The position numbers and the translations under genes are program-made. From Spirochaeta sp. (GTDB lineage Bacteria > Spirochaetota > Spirochaetia > Spirochaetales_E > Spirochaetaceae_B), in contig JAUUYD010000055.1 in the NCBI GenBank assembly GCA_030590585.1, forward strand, positions 1-9,607: DNA of 9,607 nucleotides. The letters are read 5' to 3'. Below the pieces are notes generated by a model that saw nothing but the letters and a program-made list of their open reading frames with translations, was not told the DNA's origin and ran no database searches. Numbering within the stretch: position 1 is the stretch's first letter; each line of letters starts with the position of its first letter. This document shows positions 1-6,664 of the stretch, piece by piece.

Positions 1-39
1 ACGTACGGAATACAGCGGATGCAGCGGTGTTTTCTTCAA
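1..39 (-). CDS. gcvT: probable aminomethyltransferase GcvT, 5' end only (cut by window edge)
   Basis: Only the first 13 codons are present: MKKTPLHPLYSVR, opening at a TTG codon (positions 37-39). A purine-rich GGGAG ribosome-binding site lies about 9 bases upstream (around 48-52). The family begins in many bacteria with a near-identical M-K-K/R-T-P-L stretch, followed by a G-A-K/R-M-V-D-F-G-G-W segment that would lie outside this window. GcvT is the tetrahydrofolate-dependent T protein of the glycine cleavage system. The assignment rests on this short N-terminal match plus the Lrp-type regulator 39 bases upstream on the same strand; Lrp-family proteins regulate gcv genes in enterobacteria. 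Sequence beyond the left edge would settle it. Confidence 0.5.
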   Translation of the reverse strand, partial: MKKTPLHPLYSVR

Positions 40-78
40 AATTACTTCTCCCAATACGGAGCCTCCATAATTGAATAA

Positions 79-522
79 TTACAGAACATAGGGGACTGAA
101 TGACCAAAGGATTTGTACACAACGAAGGTTTCGAAATCCTGGACATCATCCACTGAAGCCAGTTCGCCGGTGAAAAACTCCAGAAGGCCAAAGCCCTCTT
201 TCAAGAGGATTTCCACCAGCAGATCGTATCGTCCGGTAACAACACGGACACTGATAACGCCTTTGAGATCGGCGATTCGTTCCCCGGCGCTGATAAGGTC
301 GGCGGATTTTACCTTCATACCCACCATTGCGGTCTGGTGTCCTTCAATCATTTCCGGGTTCACCAGAGCTGTAACTTCCAGCACACCGGCATCGATGAGC
401 TTTTTGTAACGTGCCCGGACGGTGTTTTCGGTGATTCCCAGTTCTTCGGCAACTTCCCTGAAGGCCCTTCGGCCGTCTTTGAGTGCTTGGAACATGGGTA
501 TGTTGGGATCTTCGCCGCACAT
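79..522 (-). CDS. Lrp/AsnC family transcriptional regulator
   Basis: A 147-residue protein with the Lrp/AsnC layout: an N-terminal winged helix-turn-helix (about residues 9-50, with DGRRAFREVAEELGITENTV as core and recognition helix), a short linker, then the RAM effector-binding domain (about 62-142), including the typical VTGRYDLLVEI strand at 95-105. Such proteins form dimers or octamers and usually sense amino acids. The usual LDxIDxxIL first helix is shortened and degenerate here (DPNIPMFQALKDGRR). Reading further upstream in frame gives no better start codon, so ATG at 522 is used. No Shine-Dalgarno sequence precedes it; a TTGACC box 29 bases upstream suggests a promoter that would give a very short leader. 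The gene is followed at 39 bases by the probable gcvT, so regulation of glycine metabolism is plausible but inferred. The effector is unknown. Confidence 0.9.
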   Translation of the reverse strand: MCGEDPNIPMFQALKDGRRAFREVAEELGITENTVRARYKKLIDAGVLEVTALVNPEMIEGHQTAMVGMKVKSADLISAGERIADLKGVISVRVVTGRYDLLVEILLKEGFGLLEFFTGELASVDDVQDFETFVVYKSFGHSVPYVL

Positions 523-528
523 AAGAAT

Positions 529-557
529 AGAGTAGGACTTATTGCGGTATAGGTCAA
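529..557 (-). promoter_or_regulatory. possible promoter of the lrp-type gene
   Basis: On the minus strand TTGACC (552-557) lies 17 bases before TACTCT (529-534), which is 6 bases before the ATG at 522. The -35 box is good (5 of 6) and the -10 box weak (3 of 6). If used, transcription would start at or next to the start codon, which agrees with the absence of a ribosome-binding site. The -35 box overlaps copy A of the dispersed repeat (533-556). Confidence 0.3.
533..556 (+). repeat. dispersed intergenic repeat, copy A
   Basis: A 24-base segment beginning TAGGAC and ending TATAGGTCA. With one gap it matches copy C (4049-4073, minus strand) at 20 of 24 aligned bases and copy B (604-628, minus strand) at 17 of 24. 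It lies directly upstream of the lrp-type start codon. Copies A and B face each other across an AT-rich stretch (557-603). Function unknown; it could be an operator or the remnant of a small repeat family. Confidence 0.35.
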
Positions 558-603
558 TAAATAATAAAATATTGAGATATATGTAAAATAATATCCATTT
601 AAA

Positions 604-628
604 TGACCTCTGGCGCGCTAACGGTCTA
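604..628 (-). repeat. dispersed intergenic repeat, copy B, overlapping the uspA stop codon
   Basis: Read on the minus strand it begins TAGACCG and ends AGAGGTCA. It matches copy C at 18 of 25 bases without gaps. Including the flanking bases, 601-633 against 4046-4078 agree at 25 of 33. Its first part encodes the last codons and the TAG stop of uspA, as copy C touches the end of cobC, so both copies sit at 3' ends of genes. Confidence 0.35.
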
Positions 629-1091
629 TTTTATCAGAAGAGTTTTCAGGAATCACCAGCACCGGACAGCTCGCTTTATGAATCAGTTTTTTGACAAAAT
701 CACCCAGAAGCCGGTTGATCAGGTTTGGGCCTGCTCCCCTGCCGATGATTATCAGATCAATATCTTCAGATTGAGAAACTTTCAGTATCTGCTCCCCCAC
801 ATTGCCTTCAACAGTACGGACAGAGTAATTCGTACCATCGGGAATCCTGCTGCGGTAAGCCTCGGTAATTCTGGAATCAATATCATGTTCGGCTTTGCTG
901 TCCACATCATCCACTTCATAGATATATGAATTCCAGAAACGGGCATCCGGCTCGGGGATGACATGGAAAATTATCAGCTCACACTCCGGATTTCCTTCAG
1001 AAATATTCAGGGCGTAATGAAAAGCCGACATGGCGTCGGTATTAAAATCCGTGCAGAACAGAATTTTTTTAAACAGATTCCTGTATGGCAT
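618..1091 (-). CDS. universal stress protein (UspA family) attached to the TRAP operon
   Basis: A 157-residue single-domain Usp. The first strand carries KKILFCTDFN with Asp15 in the usual nucleotide-contact position, and the C-terminal part reads DLIIIGRGAG...LLGDF...CPVLVIP. The family ATP-binding pattern G-x2-G-x9-G-(S/T) is altered: G117 and G130 are kept, but the second Gly is Ala120 and the final Ser/Thr is Asp131, so nucleotide binding may be weakened or lost. The start has a strong AGGGAG site (1098-1103) 6 bases from the ATG. The gene lies 13 bases after dctM on the same strand, so it should be the last gene of dctPQM-uspA. In Halomonas elongata the TeaD Usp protein at the same place modulates the TeaABC TRAP transporter; a similar role here is inferred from context. 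Confidence 0.9.
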   Translation of the reverse strand: MPYRNLFKKILFCTDFNTDAMSAFHYALNISEGNPECELIIFHVIPEPDARFWNSYIYEVDDVDSKAEHDIDSRITEAYRSRIPDGTNYSVRTVEGNVGEQILKVSQSEDIDLIIIGRGAGPNLINRLLGDFVKKLIHKASCPVLVIPENSSDKIDR

Positions 1092-1104
1092 GGAACTCTC
1101 CCTT

Positions 1105-2406
1105 TTAATGAAATAGATTAGGCAGAAAAAGACAGATTTGCGGGAACAGAATCAGAATGAAAGCTGCCAGAATCAGCATGGTTAAAAAGGGAAGAGCACC
1201 CTTGAAAATGACAGTGAGAGGAATATCTCTTTCAATCCCGCTTACGACATATACATTGATTCCAACCGGAGGTGTGATAACTCCCATCTGTGTAATTACG
1301 ACGACAATTACACCAAACCAGATGGGATCAAAGCCCAATTCCATAACAACCGGAAAGAATATGGGTATTGTCAGGAGTATTAATGCCAGGGCATCTATAA
1401 AGCAGCCTGCCACCAGAAAGAACAGAATAATCAGCATCATTATCATTTCACCCGGCAGCGGGAGTGATACAAAAAATTCGGCTACGGCAAAAGGTATACG
1501 GGAGACTGCCAGGAATCGGCCGAAGATAACCGCGCCTGCCACAATGAAAAAGACCATGCTGGAGGTTCTCACTGTTTCCAACAGTATTTTTTTAAGTTTC
1601 GGGAAGCTGAGTTCTTTCTGTAGAATAGCGATGAGAAAACTACCGGCCGCGCCGATGGCGGCGGCCTCTATAGGTGTAAAGAGGCCGATAAACATCCCTC
1701 CCATTACCAAAATAAAGAGTAGAACTGTTTCCACCACCCCGTTCAAGGATAAAAAGCGCTCTTTCCAGGAGTGCTTCGGACCGGCAGGTCCCAGTTTCTT
1801 ATCCCTGGAACAGCGTATATAGATACTCAAGCCGAACAAAGCGGCAATCAGAATACCCGGTACAATTCCCGCCAGAAAGAGGTCTCCAATGGACTGCTCA
1901 GTCATCAGGGCATAGACAATAAATACAACACTGGGGGGAATCAGCATCCCGAGAGATCCCCCTGCGGCAACCGTACCCGAGGCCAGAGAATCAGCGTAAC
2001 CGTAACGCTTCATTTCGGGCAGGGCCACTGCAGCCATCGTTGCCGCAGTCGCAGGACCCGAACCGCTTATGGCTCCAAAACCCGCGCAGGCCCCTACTGT
2101 GGCCATCGCAAGGCCACCCTTGAAATGACCAACCCAGACATAGGCCGTACGGAAAAGGCGTGTACTGATTCCCGCGTGAAAGGCAACCTGCCCCATCATG
2201 ACAAACAGCGGTATAACCGTAAGATTATAGGAACTGAATGTCTCAAACAATTCGGCTATAACCATGCTGAACGCGGCTTGAGGGCTGATAATAAGCGCAA
2301 AACCCAGAACACCCGAGGCAATCATGGCAAAGGCCACAGGCATACTGGTGTAAAGGAGGCCGAACAGGACTAAAGAACCGATTATACCGATATGTATTGG
2401 ACTCAT
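1105..2406 (-). CDS. dctM: TRAP transporter large membrane subunit DctM
   Basis: A 433-residue, very hydrophobic protein of the DctM/TRAP large permease family. This subunit forms the ion-coupled translocation channel and uses the Na+ or H+ gradient to import substrate delivered by DctP. Family signatures visible: PLFVMMGQ (66-73), GFGAISGSGPATAATMAAVA (109-128) and AAGGSLGMLIPPS (147-159), spread among roughly a dozen membrane segments. The open frame extends 81 codons further upstream, but that extension lies inside dctQ and is not membrane-like. The ATG at 2406 overlaps the dctQ TGA by 4 bases (ATGA) and gives the normal family length, so it is taken as the start. No strong ribosome-binding site is seen, which suggests translational coupling. 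The following uspA gene starts 13 bases after the TAA stop. Confidence 0.95.
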   Translation of the reverse strand: MSPIHIGIIGSLVLFGLLYTSMPVAFAMIASGVLGFALIISPQAAFSMVIAELFETFSSYNLTVIPLFVMMGQVAFHAGISTRLFRTAYVWVGHFKGGLAMATVGACAGFGAISGSGPATAATMAAVALPEMKRYGYADSLASGTVAAGGSLGMLIPPSVVFIVYALMTEQSIGDLFLAGIVPGILIAALFGLSIYIRCSRDKKLGPAGPKHSWKERFLSLNGVVETVLLFILVMGGMFIGLFTPIEAAAIGAAGSFLIAILQKELSFPKLKKILLETVRTSSMVFFIVAGAVIFGRFLAVSRIPFAVAEFFVSLPLPGEMIMMLIILFFLVAGCFIDALALILLTIPIFFPVVMELGFDPIWFGVIVVVITQMGVITPPVGINVYVVSGIERDIPLTVIFKGALPFLTMLILAAFILILFPQICLFLPNLFH

Positions 2407-2885
2407 GGTTTGATGAACTCTTTTCCCGGGTGAATAAGATGATAGATAAATACAACTATCATCAAGAGACAATTCAGACTGATAACCAGGGGAATCCAGA
2501 AGACAGGCATCCCGAGGTTTGGAAAGACTTCCCCGCTGCTGTAGAGAGACAGACCATGACGAAATGTCTGAATCATCAGACCGCCGAAAATTACAAGAGC
2601 GGAGAATCGAAAAATGATATCGAGGATCAACCGGCCTCGCCTGCTGCATTTATGATAGAAAAACTCAATGGCAATATGCCCTTTGACTGCTGTCACATAG
2701 GGAAGGGCACAGGCCACAGCCAGGACTCCGCAGGCTCTGACGAGATCGTATGCTCCGGTAATTCCAATGCCGAACATCCGCAGGATGACATCCACCACAG
2801 TAATCATCATCATCAGTAATATTGCCCCCCCGGCAATATAGGCAAATATGATGATGATACGGCTGACGGATGAGAAGAACTTCAT
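2403..2885 (-). CDS. dctQ: TRAP transporter small membrane subunit DctQ
   Basis: A 160-residue protein with four predicted membrane helices (about residues 8-30, 46-66, 87-106 and 127-148), the normal architecture of DctQ. The stretch V-D-V-I-L-R (31-36) after the first helix and H-I-A-I-E-F-F (69-75) in the middle loop are typical of the family. DctQ partners DctM in the inner membrane; its exact role is structural support of the transporter domain. The ATG overlaps the dctP stop codon by 4 bases (ATGA) and its own stop overlaps the dctM ATG in the same way. With no convincing Shine-Dalgarno sequence, translation is probably coupled to dctP. The substrate cannot be read from this subunit. 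Confidence 0.93.
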   Translation of the reverse strand: MKFFSSVSRIIIIFAYIAGGAILLMMMITVVDVILRMFGIGITGAYDLVRACGVLAVACALPYVTAVKGHIAIEFFYHKCSRRGRLILDIIFRFSALVIFGGLMIQTFRHGLSLYSSGEVFPNLGMPVFWIPLVISLNCLLMIVVFIYHLIHPGKEFIKP

Positions 2886-3916
2886 TTATTCAGTAGATTC
2901 CGAATGTCATCAAGAAAAAGATCCCCGGGCAACCCCTTTTCTTTAGCAGCCTCAACATATTCCGCGTAGACTGGAGCCATGGCGGAGATTAAAGCCTCAT
3001 TATCAGCATCACTGAATGAGATAAAGGTTTTCCCCAGATCCTTCACATAAGCTTCACCCTGTTTATCACTTTCATCCCAGGCTTCACCTTGTTTATAGAT
3101 CCATTCATCACTGACCTGAGTCATAATATTCTGAAGATTTTCAGGAAGAGAATCCCATTTGACCTTATTCATGACAACAAACATGGTTGTGGTATAACCG
3201 ATGGCCTTGGTATCAATCACATAATCGATAACCTCTCCCTGTTTCCAGCCCTTTAAAGTCTCAATCGGACAGAACGTGGCATCAACGACACCCTTCTGAA
3301 GGGATTCATAGGTTTCTCCCTGGCTCATCGAGAGAGGTGTTCCGTTTAGCGCGCTTACGATTTTGGCTGAAAGACCTGTTGCCCGAATCTTCATTGAGGC
3401 AATATCTGACGGACTGTTGACTTCCTTTTTACTGGCCAGGATTCCAGGTCCATGGGCATGAAGGTAGAGGACATGAACATCCGAAAGCTCTTCGGGTTCA
3501 TACTTCTTCACCATTTCATTGGCAATTCTGGTGGCGGTAACTCCATCAGGATATCCAAGGGGAAGATCCAGGCCCTCGAGGAGAGGAAAGCGTCCTTTGG
3601 AATAGGCAAAGACACTCATTCCAATGTCGGCAACACCGGATACAACCGCTTCGTATGTCTGAGCAGCTTTTGTTAAGGTGCCGCCGGGGAAAAACGTAAT
3701 TTTTATCTGTCCGTCACTTCTTTTTTCCAGTTCCTTTGCCCAGGCTTCAGCGGTTTGAGCCTGAAGATGGGTAGCAGGAAAGAAGACAGCATAATTAAAC
3801 TCGAACGTTTCTTTTTTCTCTGTAAGCTCCAGCTGGCTTGCATCCTCTTTGTTACAGCCTGTGAGGGCAATCACAACGATAAGCAGCAGGCTGACCGCAC
3901 GTTTAAGATATTTCAT
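2882..3916 (-). CDS. dctP: TRAP transporter substrate-binding lipoprotein DctP
   Basis: A 344-residue extracytoplasmic solute receptor. The N-terminus is a lipoprotein signal: positive MKYLKR, a hydrophobic core and the lipobox L-T-G-C with Cys21 as lipid anchor. The mature protein follows the DctP (SBP_bac_7) pattern: GGTLTKAAQTYEAVVSGVADIG (78-99), then MKIRATG (175-181), where Arg178 matches the conserved arginine that salt-bridges the carboxylate of organic-acid ligands, and QGETYESLQKGVVDA (199-213). The HAHGPG stretch (153-158) recalls a receptor subgroup frequent in strict anaerobes whose ligands are mostly unassigned. An organic acid is likely, but which one is unknown. A good ribosome-binding site (CCGGAG, 6 bases before ATG) precedes the start. 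It is the first gene of the dctPQM-uspA unit, with its promoter presumably in 3917-4073. Confidence 0.95.
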   Translation of the reverse strand: MKYLKRAVSLLLIVVIALTGCNKEDASQLELTEKKETFEFNYAVFFPATHLQAQTAEAWAKELEKRSDGQIKITFFPGGTLTKAAQTYEAVVSGVADIGMSVFAYSKGRFPLLEGLDLPLGYPDGVTATRIANEMVKKYEPEELSDVHVLYLHAHGPGILASKKEVNSPSDIASMKIRATGLSAKIVSALNGTPLSMSQGETYESLQKGVVDATFCPIETLKGWKQGEVIDYVIDTKAIGYTTTMFVVMNKVKWDSLPENLQNIMTQVSDEWIYKQGEAWDESDKQGEAYVKDLGKTFISFSDADNEALISAMAPVYAEYVEAAKEKGLPGDLFLDDIRNLLNK

Positions 3917-3990
3917 ATTTCACTCCGGTAAAATGGTTTCAGGCGGTAGAATACCACAATCGGTGTAAAAATATGAACTGATATATGAGA

Positions 3991-4018
3991 TTCTTTCAAA
4001 ATTACCATTCTGAAAGAA
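3991..4018. promoter_or_regulatory. inverted repeat upstream of dctP, candidate operator
   Basis: Perfect 8-base arms TTCTTTCA (3991-3998) and TGAAAGAA (4011-4018) are separated by 12 AT-rich bases. The arms begin 20 bases apart, about two helical turns, as expected for a dimeric regulator. It lies about 75-100 bases upstream of the dctP ATG. On the minus strand a TTGAAA (-35-like) overlaps one arm, but no convincing -10 box follows at the right distance. The arms are too AT-rich and no T-run follows, so a terminator is unlikely. Confidence 0.35.
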
Positions 4019-4048
4019 CCTGTTGATACAGCCTATTTTTTATAAAAA

Positions 4049-4073
4049 TGACCTATAGCGCATTATCGACCTA
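4049..4073 (-). repeat. dispersed intergenic repeat, copy C, just after cobC
   Basis: Read on the minus strand it begins TAGGTCGATAATGCGC and ends TATAGGTCA; it contains two AGGTC cores 18 bases apart. It starts directly next to the cobC stop codon and lies between cobC and dctP. It matches copies A and B as described there. The core TATAnCGCA also occurs at 543-551 (minus strand) and 6566-6574 (plus strand, upstream of cobT). Confidence 0.35.
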
Positions 4074-4670
4074 TTATAATGGAATGTTCCATTGAAGCAG
4101 ATCCAGAGCACCGAGGGGTTGGCGTCTGAAACGGCAGAGACCGGCATAGTCGATACCCACACTCCAGAATGCCGTGGGTTCCAATGACAGGGCATAACCC
4201 AATATCGATCTGATTGGACCGCCATGAGTGGCGATGAGAATCTTTTCTCCGGGATGACTGCTTATTATTTCGTTCAGGGAAGTGATAACCCGTTCCTGGA
4301 GCTCTTTGAGGGTTTCTCCTCCCGGCGGTGGGATTTCCCAGGGGTTATCCAGCCACGAATGCCAGAGATCGGGGTCACGCCGTTCAATTTCTTTCCACCC
4401 CATGCCTTCCCATTCACCAAAATCAATTTCAGAGAGGCCTTCGGAGATAAAGGTATCCAGCCCGGTCTTCCTGGCAGTCGGCATGATGGTTTCCCAGGAC
4501 CTTTTCAGAGGACTTGAATAGAGCCGGTCGGTTTTTTCAAGGGCCAGTACCGATGAAATCTCTTTTGCTTTCAATCGGCCGTTCGGACTCAATTCCGGAT
4601 CGCTCTTTCTTCCTATATACAAACCGGCAGATTCCGGTTCGGCATGTCGGAGAAGGAGTATCTCCGTCAT
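4074..4670 (-). CDS. cobC: histidine phosphatase, probable alpha-ribazole-5'-phosphate phosphatase CobC
   Basis: A 198-residue protein of the histidine phosphatase (phosphoglycerate mutase-like) superfamily. The catalytic core is LLRHAEP with Arg8 and His9 (RHA instead of the commoner RHG). SSPLKRSWET (52-61) brings the second arginine, EIDFGEWEG (81-89) the acidic residue, and ATHGGPIRS (147-155) the second catalytic histidine (His149). PPPGGETLKE (115-124) is also typical of cobC-like members. In cobalamin synthesis this enzyme removes the 5' phosphate of alpha-ribazole phosphate or of cobalamin phosphate. The specific role is inferred from its position: its ATG overlaps the cobS TGA by 4 bases in a cobT-cobS-cobC unit. 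By sequence alone it could be another small-molecule phosphatase of the superfamily. Confidence 0.85.
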   Translation of the reverse strand: MTEILLLRHAEPESAGLYIGRKSDPELSPNGRLKAKEISSVLALEKTDRLYSSPLKRSWETIMPTARKTGLDTFISEGLSEIDFGEWEGMGWKEIERRDPDLWHSWLDNPWEIPPPGGETLKELQERVITSLNEIISSHPGEKILIATHGGPIRSILGYALSLEPTAFWSVGIDYAGLCRFRRQPLGALDLLQWNIPL

Positions 4671-5458
4671 GTAATCAGTTTTAACAGTCCGGGAGTGGAC
4701 AGATCGAAGCGGTATAACAGTAATATTCCGAAAAGAGCCAAAAGGTCACCAATCTCAATCAGGGCACCGTAGACATCCCCGGTCAGCCCCCCCAGATGCC
4801 TGGATACCCCGGCAGCTATTCCAAGAATTAAGAGTGTTACAGCGGCAGTGATAATAATTCCGGCAATTCCGTAAAAGAATGCGGCTATGACAGTAACCGA
4901 AATCAACGCCGTCATAACGGCGAGGGGGCTTGCTGAGGCGCGGTTCCTGTCTCCCATACCCCCGGGTCTGGCCGAGGGGAATAGACGCATCATTAATGGA
5001 ATTATACCACGGGAGAGTGCCGGTGCGAAGATCAGGGGATAAAGAGCCTGCAGAGACAGATGATTACCCGGGGTTTTCACCAATAGCTCGGCTATTACTG
5101 TAATCTGCAGGGCCGCCATCACCAGGAGTGCCAGAGCTCCGAAGGATCCCAGGCGGCTGTCGGCCATAATCATCAGGCGTTTTTCCCTGTCCCGCCCGCC
5201 TCCGATACCGTCGGCCAGATCGGCAAGCCCATCCATGTGCAGTCCGCCGGTGATAGCGATGCGGGCGGTAACGGTAATAACCGCTATTCCCGCCCCGCTG
5301 AATACCCATCCTCCTGCCCATGCGGCAGCGGCGGCAATGATGCCCAGAATAACCCCGGCCCAGGGATATACGGCCAGGACAGATGAAGTGTTTTTTGGAG
5401 GTTTACCGGGAAAAGGGATGATAGACAGGAAGCGAAGAGCTTCCGCCAGGGCTCTCAC
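4667..5458 (-). CDS. cobS: adenosylcobinamide-GDP ribazoletransferase (cobalamin synthase) CobS
   Basis: A 263-residue polytopic membrane protein that joins adenosylcobinamide-GDP with alpha-ribazole (or its phosphate), the closing step of the nucleotide loop. Signatures are intact: GGLHMDGLADLADG (71-84) with the conserved His and Asp residues, MADSRLGSFG (98-107), and GGLTGDVYGA (223-232) near the C-terminus. Several hydrophobic segments lie between them (about 29-60, 107-127, 178-216, 234-250). The start is GTG: it overlaps the cobT TGA by 4 bases (GTGA), fits the family start R-x-L-x-x-A-L-x-F-L-S-x-x-P, and no ATG of this frame lies close by upstream. It is the middle gene of cobT-cobS-cobC, so synthesis is likely coupled to CobT. 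Confidence 0.95.
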   Translation of the reverse strand: MRALAEALRFLSIIPFPGKPPKNTSSVLAVYPWAGVILGIIAAAAAWAGGWVFSGAGIAVITVTARIAITGGLHMDGLADLADGIGGGRDREKRLMIMADSRLGSFGALALLVMAALQITVIAELLVKTPGNHLSLQALYPLIFAPALSRGIIPLMMRLFPSARPGGMGDRNRASASPLAVMTALISVTVIAAFFYGIAGIIITAAVTLLILGIAAGVSRHLGGLTGDVYGALIEIGDLLALFGILLLYRFDLSTPGLLKLIT

Positions 5459-6537
5459 GAAGGATCCTGCAGTTTTACCAGCTCTTCTTCCAGGGTTCCC
5501 ATCCCGCTTAACAGGGCCGCGCCGGCAGCAACAAGGGGCATCACAGCGGCGGCGCCGGTTCCTTCTCCCAAACGAAAACCCAGATCCAGTACCGGCTTAA
5601 GTTCCAGCTTTGCCGCCATGGCGCGATGCCCGGGCTCGGCGGATAAGTGGCTCAGTACCATTCTTTCCCTCACCAACGGGGCCATGGAATAGGCGGTGAG
5701 AGCTGCGGCGCCGCTGATGAATCCGTCGATGAGTACCAGAGCACCATCTGCAGCCCCGGTGAGCATGGCGCCGCACATAGCGGCAATTTCAAGCCCTCCA
5801 AGAGCCGCCATTACAGCGATTGGATCTGCGGAATCCGGGTGGTGGAGTTCAATGGCATCTTTGATAACCTTAATTTTCTTCTTCAGGCCGGCATCTCCGA
5901 TACCGGTACCACCGCCGGTTACCGTTGCCGGATCCCGGTTGGTGAAAACCGCGGTAAGGGCTGCAGCGGATGTTGTATTACCAATGCCCATTTCACCGAT
6001 ACCGACGATTTGAGCCCCTGTTTCCGCTATGGCATCCCGGGCTGTCTCAATACCGGCGGCTATGGCCAGCAATACCTCATCACGGCTCATTGCCGCCTCT
6101 ACCCGGATATTGCCGGTTCCTTTTCTGATACGCCGGACAATCAACCCTTCGGGTTTCTCATACGGAGTGGCCACCCCTACATCGATAACCTTTACTTTTG
6201 CTCCGGCAATTCCCGCCAGGACATTGATACCCGCTTTACCGGCACAGAAGGCCTTCACCATTACGGCGCTGACAAAGGGCGGGGAGGCACTCACACCCTC
6301 GGCGGTTACACCGTGGTCTCCGGCATAGATGAGGGATAATTTCGAATCGGCGGCAGGATGGTCAGTTTCTTGAATCCCCGCCAGTTTGATACCCAGCTCT
6401 TCCAATCTTCCCAGGGATCCCGGGGGTTTAAGCAGGGCATCCATACGCTCCGAGGCGGTTCTGAGGGATTCTCCGTCAAGAGGTTTAACTGCGGCGATTG
6501 TATCGTTGATAAGCCTTTCAGCCTGGGTGGGTGTCAT
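5455..6537 (-). CDS. cobT: nicotinate-nucleotide-dimethylbenzimidazole phosphoribosyltransferase CobT
   Basis: A 360-residue cytoplasmic enzyme of the usual family length. It transfers phosphoribose from nicotinate mononucleotide to the lower-ligand base, giving alpha-ribazole phosphate. Features visible: LLKPPGSLGRLEELG (36-50) at the base-binding N-terminus, IYAGDHGVTAEGVSA (69-83), GIGEMGIGNTTSAAAL (174-189), and RLGEGTGAA (320-328), whose Glu325 corresponds to the catalytic Glu317 of Salmonella CobT. The ATG is preceded by AAGGAG about 9 bases upstream, the best ribosome-binding site of this cluster, so it is the likely first gene of cobTSC. The upstream region is shared with the divergent ATPase gene. 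I see no cobalamin riboswitch there, so control by B12 is not evident. The lower ligand actually used (dimethylbenzimidazole or another base) cannot be read from the sequence. Confidence 0.97.
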   Translation of the reverse strand: MTPTQAERLINDTIAAVKPLDGESLRTASERMDALLKPPGSLGRLEELGIKLAGIQETDHPAADSKLSLIYAGDHGVTAEGVSASPPFVSAVMVKAFCAGKAGINVLAGIAGAKVKVIDVGVATPYEKPEGLIVRRIRKGTGNIRVEAAMSRDEVLLAIAAGIETARDAIAETGAQIVGIGEMGIGNTTSAAALTAVFTNRDPATVTGGGTGIGDAGLKKKIKVIKDAIELHHPDSADPIAVMAALGGLEIAAMCGAMLTGAADGALVLIDGFISGAAALTAYSMAPLVRERMVLSHLSAEPGHRAMAAKLELKPVLDLGFRLGEGTGAAAVMPLVAAGAALLSGMGTLEEELVKLQDPS

Positions 6538-6561
6538 TTACGGTTTCTCCTTCGTCACCAT

Positions 6562-6581
6562 ATCGTATAACGCATAACGAT
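6562..6581. promoter_or_regulatory. short inverted repeat upstream of cobT
   Basis: ATCGT (6562-6566) and ACGAT (6577-6581) flank ATAACGCATA, 25-44 bases before the cobT ATG. The inner TATAACGCA matches the TATAnCGCA core found in repeat copies A and C. The site is small and may be chance. Confidence 0.2.
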
Positions 6582-6664
6582 TGAAACAGAACGCGGCGGT
6601 CAATGTCATAATTCGTTCCAGATGAGTGTTCGGTTCAATGGATTCAGTTCTTTACAGCATTAAA

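Noticed and set aside
42..68. 8-codon minus-strand mini-ORF (MEAPYWEK) just before the gcvT-like start
   Set aside because: No ribosome-binding site in front and it overlaps the Shine-Dalgarno sequence of the next gene; most likely chance.
1157..1822. 221-codon plus-strand open frame
   Set aside because: Antisense shadow of dctM; composition is that of a reversed hydrophobic gene, with no recognisable domain.
2407..2649. 81-codon N-terminal extension of the dctM frame, starting at 2649
   Set aside because: It lies wholly within dctQ, has no TRAP or membrane character, and the ATG at 2406 gives the typical family length plus an ATGA overlap.
4035..4049. AT-only inverted repeat ATTTTT-TAT-AAAAAT after cobC
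   Set aside because: No G-C pairs and a 3-base loop; too weak to call a terminator.
5647..6339. 230-codon plus-strand open frame
   Set aside because: Antisense shadow of the well-supported cobT gene; no recognisable domain.
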